Shown here: piece by piece, positions 27,683-35,905 of the stretch
Layout of the letters: the number at the start of each line of letters is the position of its first letter
How positions within the stretch are numbered: position 1 is the first letter of the stretch
NCBI RefSeq assembly: GCF_034347385.1
Contig: NZ_CP133777.1
Span: forward strand, 3,658,001-3,722,000
Direction of reading: 5' to 3'
DNA from: Actimicrobium sp. CCC2.4
Lineage (GTDB): Bacteria > Pseudomonadota > Gammaproteobacteria > Burkholderiales > Burkholderiaceae_D
DNA: 64,000 nucleotides
Notes under the pieces: generated by a model
What the model was told of the DNA's origin: nothing
What the model saw: the letters and a program-made list of their open reading frames with translations, nothing else
The model's database searches: none
Made by a program: the position numbers and the translations under genes

Positions 27683-28582
27683 TTAGAAACCGTAGCTGAG
27701 CGAACCGAGCAGCTGGTTCTTTTGCTTCACGCCGAACCGGTTTTCACCGGCGACGATGCCTTGCAGGCCCCAGGTCACGCCGGTGGCAGCGATCGGCTGG
27801 GTGATGCTGACGGTCAGATGACGGAAAGCCCCTGAACTGGGTGCGCCACCGCCGAAGCAGCCATTGACCGAGAAGCTCTGGCCGGCCGGGCAACCGGTGT
27901 TGGACAGCGTGTCGACGGAGCCAAGGTACTTGCCCTGCTTTTTGTACGAGTAATAGCCCAGCGAACTGTTGAGCGTGATCTCGTAAGGCAGCACCTTGAT
28001 GTAGTTCAGGGTCCAGTAGGTGTCGCCCTTGTTGCCCCAGACAACATCATTGAGCAGCGTTTGCGCGGCCACGCTGAAGTCGCCGTAGCTCAGGGCCAGT
28101 TTGGTTTCGAGCGCGTTGGCGTTCTTGCCGTTGAAGTAGACGTAACCGGTGCCGCCGACGGTGTAGCCGAACTCGCCGATCTTGCCGTTGTAGCCGCCGT
28201 AGATATCGTTCTCGATCGATTTGCCGGACTGGAAATTGGTGATCGCGCGGTTGGTGTACGACTCGCCCAGTTTTTTGTACGAGTAGTTGATCATCGACCC
28301 GAAATAGCCGGCATACAGGCCCGACGGATCGGACCAGTCGGCACCCCATTGCAGCACCGGCTTGTCGGACTCGGGCGCATCGGCACCTTCATTGCCGAAA
28401 CCCGGCTTGCTCGGGCCGTAGGTGCTGGTGGCACCGCGCAGCACGTATTTGCTAACCAGGTCGATGTGGCCGGTCAATGGCGATGGTTCCGGCGCATCGG
28501 CGGCGAAGGCGACGCCGGCGAACAGGCTTGAACAGGCGATGGCGAGTGCCAGCGGACGATGGAGCGATGTGGTGCGTGACAT
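27683..28582 (-). CDS. Outer-membrane channel-like protein of the TIGR02001 family
   Basis: A 299-residue protein with a Sec signal peptide (PLALAIACSSLFAGVAFAAD). The mature part has strongly alternating beta-strands rich in Tyr and Gly. Hallmarks are GHIDLVSKYVLRGATSTYGPS near the start and a terminal LLGSLSYGF with a C-terminal Phe, as in outer-membrane barrels. AGGA 7 nt before the ATG supports the start. The family is seen next to urea and nitrogen-compound uptake genes. Here it lies between the carboxylase and allophanate hydrolase, so it may be the outer-membrane route for guanidine or a related solute (inference). Confidence 0.8.
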   Translation of the reverse strand: MSRTTSLHRPLALAIACSSLFAGVAFAADAPEPSPLTGHIDLVSKYVLRGATSTYGPSKPGFGNEGADAPESDKPVLQWGADWSDPSGLYAGYFGSMINYSYKKLGESYTNRAITNFQSGKSIENDIYGGYNGKIGEFGYTVGGTGYVYFNGKNANALETKLALSYGDFSVAAQTLLNDVVWGNKGDTYWTLNYIKVLPYEITLNSSLGYYSYKKQGKYLGSVDTLSNTGCPAGQSFSVNGCFGGGAPSSGAFRHLTVSITQPIAATGVTWGLQGIVAGENRFGVKQKNQLLGSLSYGF

Positions 28583-28717
28583 GGTGATTCCTTTTTTTGA
28601 GTATTAGACCAACGTGGATTCCCTGCTATTTCACTACCGGTGCTGCTTTGTAAAACTGTTCTGCTACCTACCAAAATTCAAGATCCTGCAACCTGCGGCA
28701 CTCCGTGGGCCGTTCAC

Positions 28718-28768
28718 GGGGTCAGAGTAATTTTCGCGATACTGCCTGCGAAAAAAAACTCTGACCCC
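28718..28768. repeat. 51-bp inverted repeat with GGGGTCAGAGT ends
   Basis: GGGGTCAGAGT (28718-28728) and ACTCTGACCCC (28758-28768) are perfect 11-bp inverted ends, and an inner TTTTCGC/GCGAAAA pair extends the stem. This is the form of REP elements mobilised by Y1-type transposases in related genomes. It lies in the 306-nt gap between the carboxylase and the outer-membrane protein. Confidence 0.75.
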
Positions 28769-28826
28769 ATGAACTCTGCTGGTGCGGTCGCGCTGCAGTG
28801 CGCTTCGAAATCACCTCAAGTCGTAG

Positions 28827-28853
28827 GGTGCAATAACCGCAGGGCATTGCACC
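28827..28853. repeat. GGTGCAAT...ATTGCACC palindromic repeat, copy 2
   Basis: The same 27-bp palindrome as at 19350, identical through the arms and the central CGCAGGGC, preceded by GTAG. It lies 36 nt after the carboxylase stop, so it may modulate read-through into the outer-membrane protein and atzF genes. Confidence 0.8.
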
Positions 28854-28888
28854 AAATGCCCCGGCTCGGCATGCCGATTCCGGCCACC

Positions 28889-31800
28889 TCAAGCCGCCTC
28901 CCGCAACACAGCAATGTGCTGCCCTGCGCCCACCGGCGTGCCCTCCCCGACCAGCCATTCGCCAAGCACGCCTGCGCGGGTGGCGGTCAGCGGGATCTCC
29001 ATCTTCATCGACTCGAGGATCGCCACCGTGTCGCCGGCCGCCAGCATCGCGCCCGGCTGCGCGACGATCTTCCAGACGCTGCCCGGCACCACCGCACTGA
29101 GGTAATGACACCCTGCCGGTAGCTCGCCCTGCTCGGCCGCACCGGCCAGCGCTTCTTCGCTGACCCAGTTGGACTGGCCGCTGCTGCGCCAGCGCTCGCG
29201 CTCGTCCTCGAACGCGGCCTGCTGCTTCTGCTTGAACGCGCCTATCGATACCTGCTCGTCGACCAGGAAGCGGTTGTAATCGGCCAGCGAAAAGGTGGTC
29301 TCTTCGATCTTCACGTCGAAGCGCCCGAGTGGAAAATCGCGCCGGTGCTCCAGCAGCTGCGCTTCGCTGACTTCATAAAACTTGATCTGGTCAAAAATGC
29401 GCAGCAGCCACGGCTTGCCATCGCGGAAGCTGTCGGTCTGGCGGTAGCGGTTCCACATCTGCACGGTGCGGCCGACGAACTGATAGCCGCCCGGTCCTTC
29501 CATGCCATACACGCACAGATACGCGCCGCCGATGCCGACCGCGTTTTCCGGAGTCCAGGTACGGGCCGGGTTGTACTTGGTCGTCACCAGCCGGTGGCGC
29601 GGATCGATGGGCGTAGCCACCGGCGCACCGAGGTACACATCGCCCAGACCCAGCACCATGTAGCTGGCCTTGAAGACGACGTCATAGACCTCGCACACGG
29701 CCTCCAGGCCGTTGATGCGCTGGATGAAATCGATATTGCTCGGGCACCACGGCGCGCCGGGGCGCACGGTGGTTTCATATTTGCGGATCGCCAGTTGCGT
29801 CTGGCTGTCGTTCCAGGCCAGCGGCAAATGGACGATGCGCGAACGCACCACCATGTCCTCGACCGACGGCAACGCGGCGATCAGTGCATCGAGCAGCACG
29901 ACCAGCCGGCTGACCGGCAACTGACGGTGATCGAAATGCACTTGCAGCGAGCGGATGCCCGGCGTCAGGTCGATCACGCCGGCCAGCTGCGCCAGCTCGA
30001 TCGACTGCATCAGCGCATGGACCCGGAAACGCAGATTGATATCGAGTACCGCATCGCCGAATTCGATCAGCAGGTAGTCATCACCGGCACGGCGAAACAC
30101 CAGCGTCGTGCCGTCCGGCAGTGCACCGGTGCGCAGGATGGCTGGCAACTGACTGCCGGCTTCGCTGTGCGGCGGCACAAACACCGGTGCCGGTACCGAC
30201 ACCGCATCAAACACGCTCTCCTGCGCGACCCGCAGCGCGGCCGCGTCGACATCCGACACCCGCACGAAGCGCACCGTATCGCCCGGCTTGAACTGGCCGA
30301 TCTTCCACAGATCAGCCGAGACGATTACCGCCGGACAGACAAAGCCGCCCAGGCTCGGACCATCCGGGCCGAGGATCACCGGCATGTCGCCGGTGAAGTC
30401 GATAGACCCGATCGCATACGCGTTATCGTGGATGTTCGACGGATGCAGGCCGGCTTCGCCGCCATCGGTGCGGGCCCAGCGCGGCTTCGGTCCGATCAGG
30501 CGTACGCCGGTGCGGCTGGAATTGAAATGCACTTGCCAGTCGGTGCCGAAGAACACCGTCACGTCGTCATCGGTAAAGAAATCCGGCGCGCCATGCGGAC
30601 CGTAATGGACCGCGACTTCCCATGCCGAACCGTAGACCGGCACGGCCGTTGCGGGCAGCACATTCTGTACAGGCTCCGCCGCAAACAGCTTCAGCACATC
30701 GCCACTACGCAGCGCCCGGCCGCCGTGGCCACCGAACTGGCCGAGCGTGAAGGTGGCGCGACTGCCGATGTATTGCGGTGTATCGATACCACCGGCGAAG
30801 GCCAGATAGCCGCGCACGCCGGCACCTTCGACGGTGCCGCAGCGCAGTGTTTCGCCGGCACGCAGCGGATGCGCCTGCCAGTTGGCCAGCGCGCGCGTGC
30901 CATCGGGACCGCTCGCGCTCGCGCCCATGTCGGCACCGGCCAGCGCAATCAGGCAATCGCTATTAAAGGCCAGCGTCGCGCCTTGCAGCGTCATCTCGAG
31001 CGTGGCCGCGGTGCCGTCATTGCCGAGCAAATGGTTGGCAAACCGATGCGCATACGCATCCATCGGACCCGACGGCGGAATCCCGACCGCCCACAAACCA
31101 AGCCGCCCCGGATAATCCTGCACCGTGGTCTGAATGCCGCCCTCGATGACATCGACAGTGCGCGGGTGATACGGCATCGCGGCCAGCATGCCGGTGGTCT
31201 GTTCGCCATCCCGGAACACCGGATAGCCGAGGATATTGGCGAGGTAGTCGAGGTTGGTCTGGATGCCATCGATGCGGCTGTCCTGCAAACCGGCGACGAG
31301 CGCGGCAATCGAGCCAGCACGCGTGTCGGTTCGAATAATCAGCTTGCCCAGCAACGGGTCGTAATACGGGCTGACCGTGATGCCGCGTTCGATCCAGGTA
31401 TCAACCCGCAGCGTATCGGCGAACACGACGCCGGTCAGCACGCCCGACGAGGGCTGGAAATTTTTGGCCGGGTCTTCGGCGTAGACACGCAACTGCATCG
31501 CATGGCCGGACGATTGCAGCGTGTGCTGGGCCGGCAGCACGAAGTCATCGGTGGCAGCGCGGATCATCCATTCGACCAGGTCGACACCGAACACTTCTTC
31601 GGTGACGCCATGTTCGACCTGCAGACGGGTGTTCACTTCCAGAAAATAAAACGCGCCGCTGTCAGCATCGAGCACGTATTCGACGGTGCCGGCGGAGCGG
31701 TACGACAGCGATGCGGTGAGGCGCACGGCGGTCTCGGCCAGCGCCGTGCGGGTGGCGTCGGACAGGCCCGGCGCGGGTGTTTCCTCGATCACTTTCTGGT

Positions 31801-32500
31801 GGCGTCGCTGCACCGAGCAATCGCGCTCGCCGAGCGACACCACACCGCCGCGACCATCGCCAAAAATCTGCACTTCGACATGGCGCGCATGCTCGACGAA
31901 TTTTTCGAGGTAGATGCCGCCGTTCTTGAAATTGTTTTCCGACAGGTGCTTGACCGAGGTGTAGGCCGCTTCCAGTTCCTGCGCATCGCGGCACAGCCGC
32001 ATGCCGATGCCGCCCCCGCCGGCGGTACTTTTCAGCATGACCGGATAGCCGATCTGCGTGGCCGAGCTCAACGCCTGCGAGACGTCATCAAGCAAACCGG
32101 TGCCGGGCAGCAGCGGCACGTTGGCTTGCTGCGCCAGTTCACGGGCTGTGTGCTTGAGGCCGAAGGCGCGCAGTTGATGCGGAGTCGGGCCGATGAAGAC
32201 CACGCCGGCAGCGGCGCAGGCTTCGGCAAATGCCGCGTTCTCACTCAGGAAACCGTAGCCCGGATGGATCGCTTCGGCACCGCTGGCGGTGGCGGCAGCG
32301 AGCACCTTGCCGGCATCGAGGTAGCTTTGCGCCGCCGGTGCCGGACCGATGCAGATGGCTTCGTCGGCCAGCCGCACATGCAGCGATTCGACATCGGCTT
32401 CCGAATAAATGGCGACCGACAAAATACCCATGCTGCGGGCGGTGCGGATGATGCGGCAGGCGATTTCGCCGCGATTGGCAATGAGGATTTTTTTGAACAT
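28889..32500 (-). CDS. Biotin-dependent guanidine carboxylase (urea carboxylase family)
   Basis: A 1203-residue multidomain carboxylase. The biotin carboxylase domain (1-450) carries ILIANRGEIACRI, the ATP-grasp KSTAGGGGIGM and FLEVNTRLQVEHGVTE. The urea/guanidine carboxyltransferase domains (about 470-1080) carry TTVQDYPGRLGLWAVGIPPSG and HPSNIHDNAYAIGSIDF. The C-terminal biotinyl domain has K1166 in ESMKME. The enzyme carboxylates guanidine with ATP and bicarbonate. D701, in SIDFTGD, sits where urea carboxylases usually read INFTGD; I recall an Asn to Asp change in the substrate pocket marking guanidine enzymes, but an alignment is needed. The MFKKILIANRGE start was chosen by homology. Guanidine specificity is also supported by the riboswitch and the two DUF1989 genes upstream. 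Confidence 0.93.
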   Translation of the reverse strand: MFKKILIANRGEIACRIIRTARSMGILSVAIYSEADVESLHVRLADEAICIGPAPAAQSYLDAGKVLAAATASGAEAIHPGYGFLSENAAFAEACAAAGVVFIGPTPHQLRAFGLKHTARELAQQANVPLLPGTGLLDDVSQALSSATQIGYPVMLKSTAGGGGIGMRLCRDAQELEAAYTSVKHLSENNFKNGGIYLEKFVEHARHVEVQIFGDGRGGVVSLGERDCSVQRRHQKVIEETPAPGLSDATRTALAETAVRLTASLSYRSAGTVEYVLDADSGAFYFLEVNTRLQVEHGVTEEVFGVDLVEWMIRAATDDFVLPAQHTLQSSGHAMQLRVYAEDPAKNFQPSSGVLTGVVFADTLRVDTWIERGITVSPYYDPLLGKLIIRTDTRAGSIAALVAGLQDSRIDGIQTNLDYLANILGYPVFRDGEQTTGMLAAMPYHPRTVDVIEGGIQTTVQDYPGRLGLWAVGIPPSGPMDAYAHRFANHLLGNDGTAATLEMTLQGATLAFNSDCLIALAGADMGASASGPDGTRALANWQAHPLRAGETLRCGTVEGAGVRGYLAFAGGIDTPQYIGSRATFTLGQFGGHGGRALRSGDVLKLFAAEPVQNVLPATAVPVYGSAWEVAVHYGPHGAPDFFTDDDVTVFFGTDWQVHFNSSRTGVRLIGPKPRWARTDGGEAGLHPSNIHDNAYAIGSIDFTGDMPVILGPDGPSLGGFVCPAVIVSADLWKIGQFKPGDTVRFVRVSDVDAAALRVAQESVFDAVSVPAPVFVPPHSEAGSQLPAILRTGALPDGTTLVFRRAGDDYLLIEFGDAVLDINLRFRVHALMQSIELAQLAGVIDLTPGIRSLQVHFDHRQLPVSRLVVLLDALIAALPSVEDMVVRSRIVHLPLAWNDSQTQLAIRKYETTVRPGAPWCPSNIDFIQRINGLEAVCEVYDVVFKASYMVLGLGDVYLGAPVATPIDPRHRLVTTKYNPARTWTPENAVGIGGAYLCVYGMEGPGGYQFVGRTVQMWNRYRQTDSFRDGKPWLLRIFDQIKFYEVSEAQLLEHRRDFPLGRFDVKIEETTFSLADYNRFLVDEQVSIGAFKQKQQAAFEDERERWRSSGQSNWVSEEALAGAAEQGELPAGCHYLSAVVPGSVWKIVAQPGAMLAAGDTVAILESMKMEIPLTATRAGVLGEWLVGEGTPVGAGQHIAVLREAA

Positions 32501-32507
32501 GGCGAAG

Positions 32508-33158
32508 TCAGTCCTGTGCATCCCAGATGACAAAGCGCACCGGGGTCGGGTTGTAGGCGTTGCAAGGATTGTTCAGTTGCGGGCAGTTCGACACCAGCAC
32601 CAGCACATCGGCATCGGCGCGCAGTTCGACATATTTGCCGGGTGCCGACACGCCATCTTCGAAGGTCAGGCCGCCCTCGGCGGTGACCGGTACATTCATG
32701 AAGAAATTGATGTTCGGGACGATGTCGCGCTTGCCCATGCCGATGTCGGCATGCGCCAGCGCCAGCAGGTAATTGTCGCGACAGCTGTGCATGAATTTTT
32801 TCTGCGCCGCATAACGCACGGTGTTGCTCTCGGCCGCGCAGGCACCGCCTAGCGTGTCGTGGCGACCGCAGGTATCGGCCACGATGGTCAGCAAAGGCCG
32901 GCCACGGTTCGACATCAGCACGGTGCCGGTGCTCAGGTAAATGCCACCTTGCGCCTGCATCGTGTCGGTCATGCTGTAGCGCTCGGCGGTGTCGCTGGCG
33001 TTATAAAAAATCGTGTCGACGGCCTGGTTGCCTTCGAGGTCGATGATGCGCAGGACCTGGCCGCGCTGCATCGCCTGCAGCCACGGTTCGCCGGCGGGTT
33101 GATAGACATCGAGGATGGCGGTGGTGGTGTCGCGCGGGCTTTCGCACAGGGTTGTCAT
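32508..33158 (-). CDS. Urea carboxylase-associated protein 1 (DUF1989), carboxyguanidine deiminase subunit
   Basis: A 216-residue DUF1989 protein. Visible family blocks are GQVLRIIDLEGNQAVDTIFYNA, IVADTCGRHDTLGGACAAES with conserved Cys/His, and the VPNINFFMNVPV segment. Two ATGs are possible; the second, at 33158, has AAGGAG 6 nt upstream, while the first sits directly against it, so the second was chosen. It is the paralogue of the next upstream gene. Such pairs form the heteromeric deiminase that turns carboxyguanidine into allophanate and ammonia between the carboxylase and AtzF. It lies 7 nt ahead of the carboxylase. Confidence 0.9.
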   Translation of the reverse strand: MTTLCESPRDTTTAILDVYQPAGEPWLQAMQRGQVLRIIDLEGNQAVDTIFYNASDTAERYSMTDTMQAQGGIYLSTGTVLMSNRGRPLLTIVADTCGRHDTLGGACAAESNTVRYAAQKKFMHSCRDNYLLALAHADIGMGKRDIVPNINFFMNVPVTAEGGLTFEDGVSAPGKYVELRADADVLVLVSNCPQLNNPCNAYNPTPVRFVIWDAQD

Positions 33159-33168
33159 GGTCATCTCC

Positions 33169-33897
33169 TTAGCGGGTCGTCAGTTCGGTATTGGTGTAGC
33201 CGCGGCCGTTTTCGGGACACGACAGGCGGCACGGATCGTCGGCACCGGCGGGGCCGGAAGTGTAGGCGACGACGCTTATCTTGCGCGGCGCGTAATCGGG
33301 ATTCGGGTCCAGCGGATGGGGTGCGCTCGACAGCGCGACCAGCGTGTCCATCTCGAAGCGCAGCTCGACCAGATCGCCGGCTTTGCTGTTATCGGGTACG
33401 AACACAAAGCGGCCATCGGCATCGACTGCGACCTTTGAAAACAGATTGATGTTCGGCACCAGATCACGCAAACCCAGCCCCCATTTGCCGATCTCGACCA
33501 GCAGGCTGTCCTGGCCGTTGCGGTACATCGCATTGCGGTGTTCCTGGTAGCGATGCGCGCCAAACTTTGCGAGTACCGAGGCGGCTGTCGAGACACCGCA
33601 CAGCGGGTCGTGCCAGCCGACCGTGTCCAGCGGAATCGACGCGAGGATATTGCCCATGTCCGAATACAGCACATGGCCGGCCGTCAGGTGCGCGGTGTGC
33701 TGGGCTTTCAGCGTATCGGGCACGTTCAGGCGTTCGAGGCGTTCATCGGCGCGGTACAGCAGCACCGCCATGTTGGCACCACCGTCGAGGTCGGTGAAAC
33801 GCAGCGTGGTGCCGCGCTTGACCTTGTACGACCAGTGGCCGCCGCCGGGGAAGGTTTCGTTCCAGAGGATGTTTGATGCTTGCAGGTCGTGGGTCAT
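33169..33897 (-). CDS. Urea carboxylase-associated protein 2 (DUF1989), carboxyguanidine deiminase subunit
   Basis: A 242-residue DUF1989 protein. It shows WNETFPGGGHWSYKVKRGTTLRF, LDGGANMAVLLYRA, LTAGHVLYSDMGNILASI and VPNINLFSKVAV. Its start overlaps the ABC ATPase stop (ATGA), fixing the start and coupling translation. With the downstream paralogue it should hydrolyse carboxyguanidine. The equivalent block to the partner's Cys-rich motif is HDPLCGVSTAAS, with fewer cysteines, so the two subunits are not equivalent. Confidence 0.9.
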   Translation of the reverse strand: MTHDLQASNILWNETFPGGGHWSYKVKRGTTLRFTDLDGGANMAVLLYRADERLERLNVPDTLKAQHTAHLTAGHVLYSDMGNILASIPLDTVGWHDPLCGVSTAASVLAKFGAHRYQEHRNAMYRNGQDSLLVEIGKWGLGLRDLVPNINLFSKVAVDADGRFVFVPDNSKAGDLVELRFEMDTLVALSSAPHPLDPNPDYAPRKISVVAYTSGPAGADDPCRLSCPENGRGYTNTELTTR

Positions 33898-34766
33898 GAC
33901 AGGTCTCCGGTGAGCGATGTGGTCTCGGCAATACGGGTGAGTTTTTCGAGCTGGCCGAAATCGGTCTTGATGCCCGAGGTCTCGCGGATGCGCGCCAGGA
34001 TCTGGCGCTTCAGTGCGACGAATTCCGGTGCGAGCTTCAGGTCTTGCTGGCGATCCAGGCCGAATGGCACGTCGATGATCGAATCGATGCGGCCCGGCCG
34101 TGGCGCCATCACGACCACGCGCTGGCCGAGGTACAGCGCTTCCTCGGCATCGTGGGTGACGAAGATGACGGTGGTTTTTTCGAGCAGGTACACATGGCGG
34201 ATCAGGTCGTGCATCACTTCGCGGGTCTGCGCATCGAGCGCGCCGAACGGCTCGTCCATCAGCAGCACGTCGGGCCGGACCATCAGTGCGCGGGCAATCG
34301 CGACGCGCTGCTGCATGCCGCCCGACAGTTCGGCCGGGTAGGACCCGGCGACGTGGCCCAATCCCATCAGCGCGATGAGCGCATCGGCGCGACCGCTGGC
34401 GACTTCGACATCGTTCGAGCTGGCGTTCTTGCAGTGAAATTTCAGGCGACGGCAGAACTTGATGTTTTCGAGGACGGTCAGCCACGGGTACAGGCTGTAA
34501 CTCTGGAACACCATCGCGCGGTCGGGACCGGCACCGTCGACGTCATGGCCGTTGCAGAGGATGTCGCCATCGGCATATTCTTCAAGGCCGCCTATGGTAC
34601 GCAACAGCGTCGACTTGCCGCAGCCGGAAGCGCCGACCAGCGTGACGAATTCGCCGGCGGCGATGTCGAGGTCGATGTGCTGCAAGGCGTGGGTCAGCCG
34701 GTCGCCGGCACCATAGAACTTGTCGAGACCGCGGATACGGATTTTTGGAGGAGTGGTGTCAGTCAT
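33894..34766 (-). CDS. ABC transporter ATP-binding protein (nitrate/taurine/sulfonate type), guanidine uptake
   Basis: A 290-residue ATPase of the SsuB/NrtD/TauB branch. It has Walker A in GASGCGKSTLL, Q-loop FQSYSLYPWLTV, signature LSGGMQQR, Walker B LLMDEPFGALD and switch His in VTHDAEE. The ATG at 34766 was chosen; an earlier in-frame TTG would overlap the permease. It lies 4 nt after the permease and overlaps the DUF1989 gene by 4 nt. The binding protein of this importer is encoded 8 kb downstream behind the other riboswitch. Confidence 0.93.
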   Translation of the reverse strand: MTDTTPPKIRIRGLDKFYGAGDRLTHALQHIDLDIAAGEFVTLVGASGCGKSTLLRTIGGLEEYADGDILCNGHDVDGAGPDRAMVFQSYSLYPWLTVLENIKFCRRLKFHCKNASSNDVEVASGRADALIALMGLGHVAGSYPAELSGGMQQRVAIARALMVRPDVLLMDEPFGALDAQTREVMHDLIRHVYLLEKTTVIFVTHDAEEALYLGQRVVVMAPRPGRIDSIIDVPFGLDRQQDLKLAPEFVALKRQILARIRETSGIKTDFGQLEKLTRIAETTSLTGDLS

Positions 34767-34770
34767 GGCG

Positions 34771-35598
34771 TCATTTCCCGATGTAGTGCCAGCCAAAGCA
34801 GCGGCGATGCAACCAGCGGAAGGTTTGGTCGGTCAGCAGGCCGATCAGGCCGATGAGCAGGATGCCGGCAAAAATCTTGTCGGTCTGCAGGAAGCGCTGG
34901 GCTTTCAGGATCGAGAAACCGAGGCCGGAATTGGCAGCCACCAGTTCAGCCACGACCAGATAGGTCCAGGCCAGTCCCATGGTCTGGCGCAGCGTGTCGA
35001 GCATGGCCGGACGGGCTGCCGGAATCAGCACCAGGCGCACGATTTCGCTATTGGTCGCGCCCATCGTGCGGGCCGCTTCGACCGGCTGGTTCGGTACCCG
35101 TGCGATGTCCTCGGCCAGCATCAGTACCATCTGGAAAAAGGTGCCGACGAAGATCACGGTCAGCTTGGCGCTCTCGTCGATGCCGACCCACAGCATGATC
35201 AGCGGGATAAAAGCGACCGCCGGCAGGTAGCGGCTGAAGTCGGTCAGCGGTTCCAGCAGCGCGCGCACCGGCGCATACGTACCGATCATCACGCCAATCG
35301 GAATGGCCAGGATCGCCGACAACAGAAAGCCGCCGAACACGCGGCCGATGCTGATGCCGACATCGCTCATCAGGTCGTCATTGAGCAGCCAGTCAAGGCA
35401 GCGCCGCAGCACCAGTTCGGGCGTCGGCAGGAACACCGGATCGATGCGCCCGCTGGTCGACAGGATCAGCCAGAACAGAAAGGGCAGCAGGAATCCGGTG
35501 ATCGCCAGTGCCACGACAATACGGTGCGGCAGCTGGCCGCGCACGGCCCAGCTGGAACGGCGGTTACGGATGTGCTTTTTGGCGGGGAGCTCAGGCAT
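34771..35598 (-). CDS. ABC transporter permease (nitrate/taurine/sulfonate type), guanidine uptake
   Basis: A 275-residue BPD-type inner-membrane permease with about six TM helices. The EAA-like coupling loop VEAARTMGATNSEIVRLVLIPAA contacts the ATPase. The start at MPELPAKK is preceded by GGGG; slightly earlier alternatives are possible. It is the first main gene after guanidine riboswitch 1, with a small overlapping open frame in front of it that may couple its translation. Imports the operon's substrate, presumably guanidine. Confidence 0.92.
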   Translation of the reverse strand: MPELPAKKHIRNRRSSWAVRGQLPHRIVVALAITGFLLPFLFWLILSTSGRIDPVFLPTPELVLRRCLDWLLNDDLMSDVGISIGRVFGGFLLSAILAIPIGVMIGTYAPVRALLEPLTDFSRYLPAVAFIPLIMLWVGIDESAKLTVIFVGTFFQMVLMLAEDIARVPNQPVEAARTMGATNSEIVRLVLIPAARPAMLDTLRQTMGLAWTYLVVAELVAANSGLGFSILKAQRFLQTDKIFAGILLIGLIGLLTDQTFRWLHRRCFGWHYIGK

Positions 35599-35662
35599 GC
35601 GCACCCCGCTGAAGGATAAGGCGGGCGCGGCACAGGGCGGGCAAAGAAAAAAAGAAGGGCAT
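35591..35662 (-). CDS. Possible 23-codon leader open frame coupled to the ABC permease
   Basis: An ATG at 35662 with TGGAG 7 nt upstream opens a 23-codon frame starting MPFFFSLPALC. It ends in TGA at 35593-35591, overlapping the permease start in another frame. It lies between the riboswitch terminator and the permease. It may be a translated uORF that delivers ribosomes to the permease start, or chance. No homologue is known to me. Confidence 0.3.
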   Translation of the reverse strand: MPFFFSLPALCRARLILQRGAHA

Positions 35663-35682
35663 CGTGCAGCTCCAGGAGTCAG

Positions 35683-35741
35683 AAAAAAGTCGGAGAGGCG
35701 AGCGATCAAGATCGAACGCAGTTCGACTGTGATGGCCTCCC
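35683..35741 (-). terminator. Riboswitch-controlled intrinsic terminator
   Basis: On the minus strand GGGAGGC (35741-35735), the 3' strand of the aptamer, can pair with GCCTCTCC (35699-35692). The pairing encloses an inner TCGAAC/GTTCGA hairpin and is followed by ACTTTTTT (T-run 35688-35683). Holding GGGAGG inside the guanidine-bound aptamer would prevent the terminator and switch the operon on. The equivalent stem in the other copy keeps pairing with different bases, which supports the structure. Confidence 0.7.
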
Positions 35742-35855
35742 GGGCTTTTATCCCTCCGTGTAGCCGCTGCGGTTCGCTTGCACGATGTCGCACCGGCCGG
35801 CTGCTCTCGGACCAGACATGTCGTCGTTGACACTGACGACACCGGAACCCTAGCG
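35735..35855 (-). ncRNA. Guanidine-I (ykkC) riboswitch 1
   Basis: The minus strand shows all conserved guanidine-I blocks: CTAGGGTTCCGG (35853-35842), TGGTCCGAGAGC (about 35814-35803) and ACGGAGGGATAAAAGCCCGGG (ending near 35740). Peripheral stems differ from the 25.5 kb copy while the core is the same, as expected for a true structured RNA. It heads the operon permease, ATPase, DUF1989 pair and carboxylase. A terminator overlapping its 3' edge makes it a likely guanidine-activated transcription switch. Confidence 0.94.
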
Positions 35856-35905
35856 TCCATGCTCGAGTTGCAGTGTTGGCTGCTTCTCTCGTTGCATTGG
35901 TACTA

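Noticed and set aside
28889-32500. Plain urea carboxylase annotation
   Set aside because: The operon has a guanidine riboswitch, two carboxyguanidine-deiminase-type genes that a urea route does not need, and the D701 change.
29345-32530. A 1061-codon open frame antisense to the guanidine carboxylase
   Set aside because: It mirrors the high-GC codon pattern of the carboxylase, has no family motifs and no ribosome site. The carboxylase on the other strand is unmistakable.
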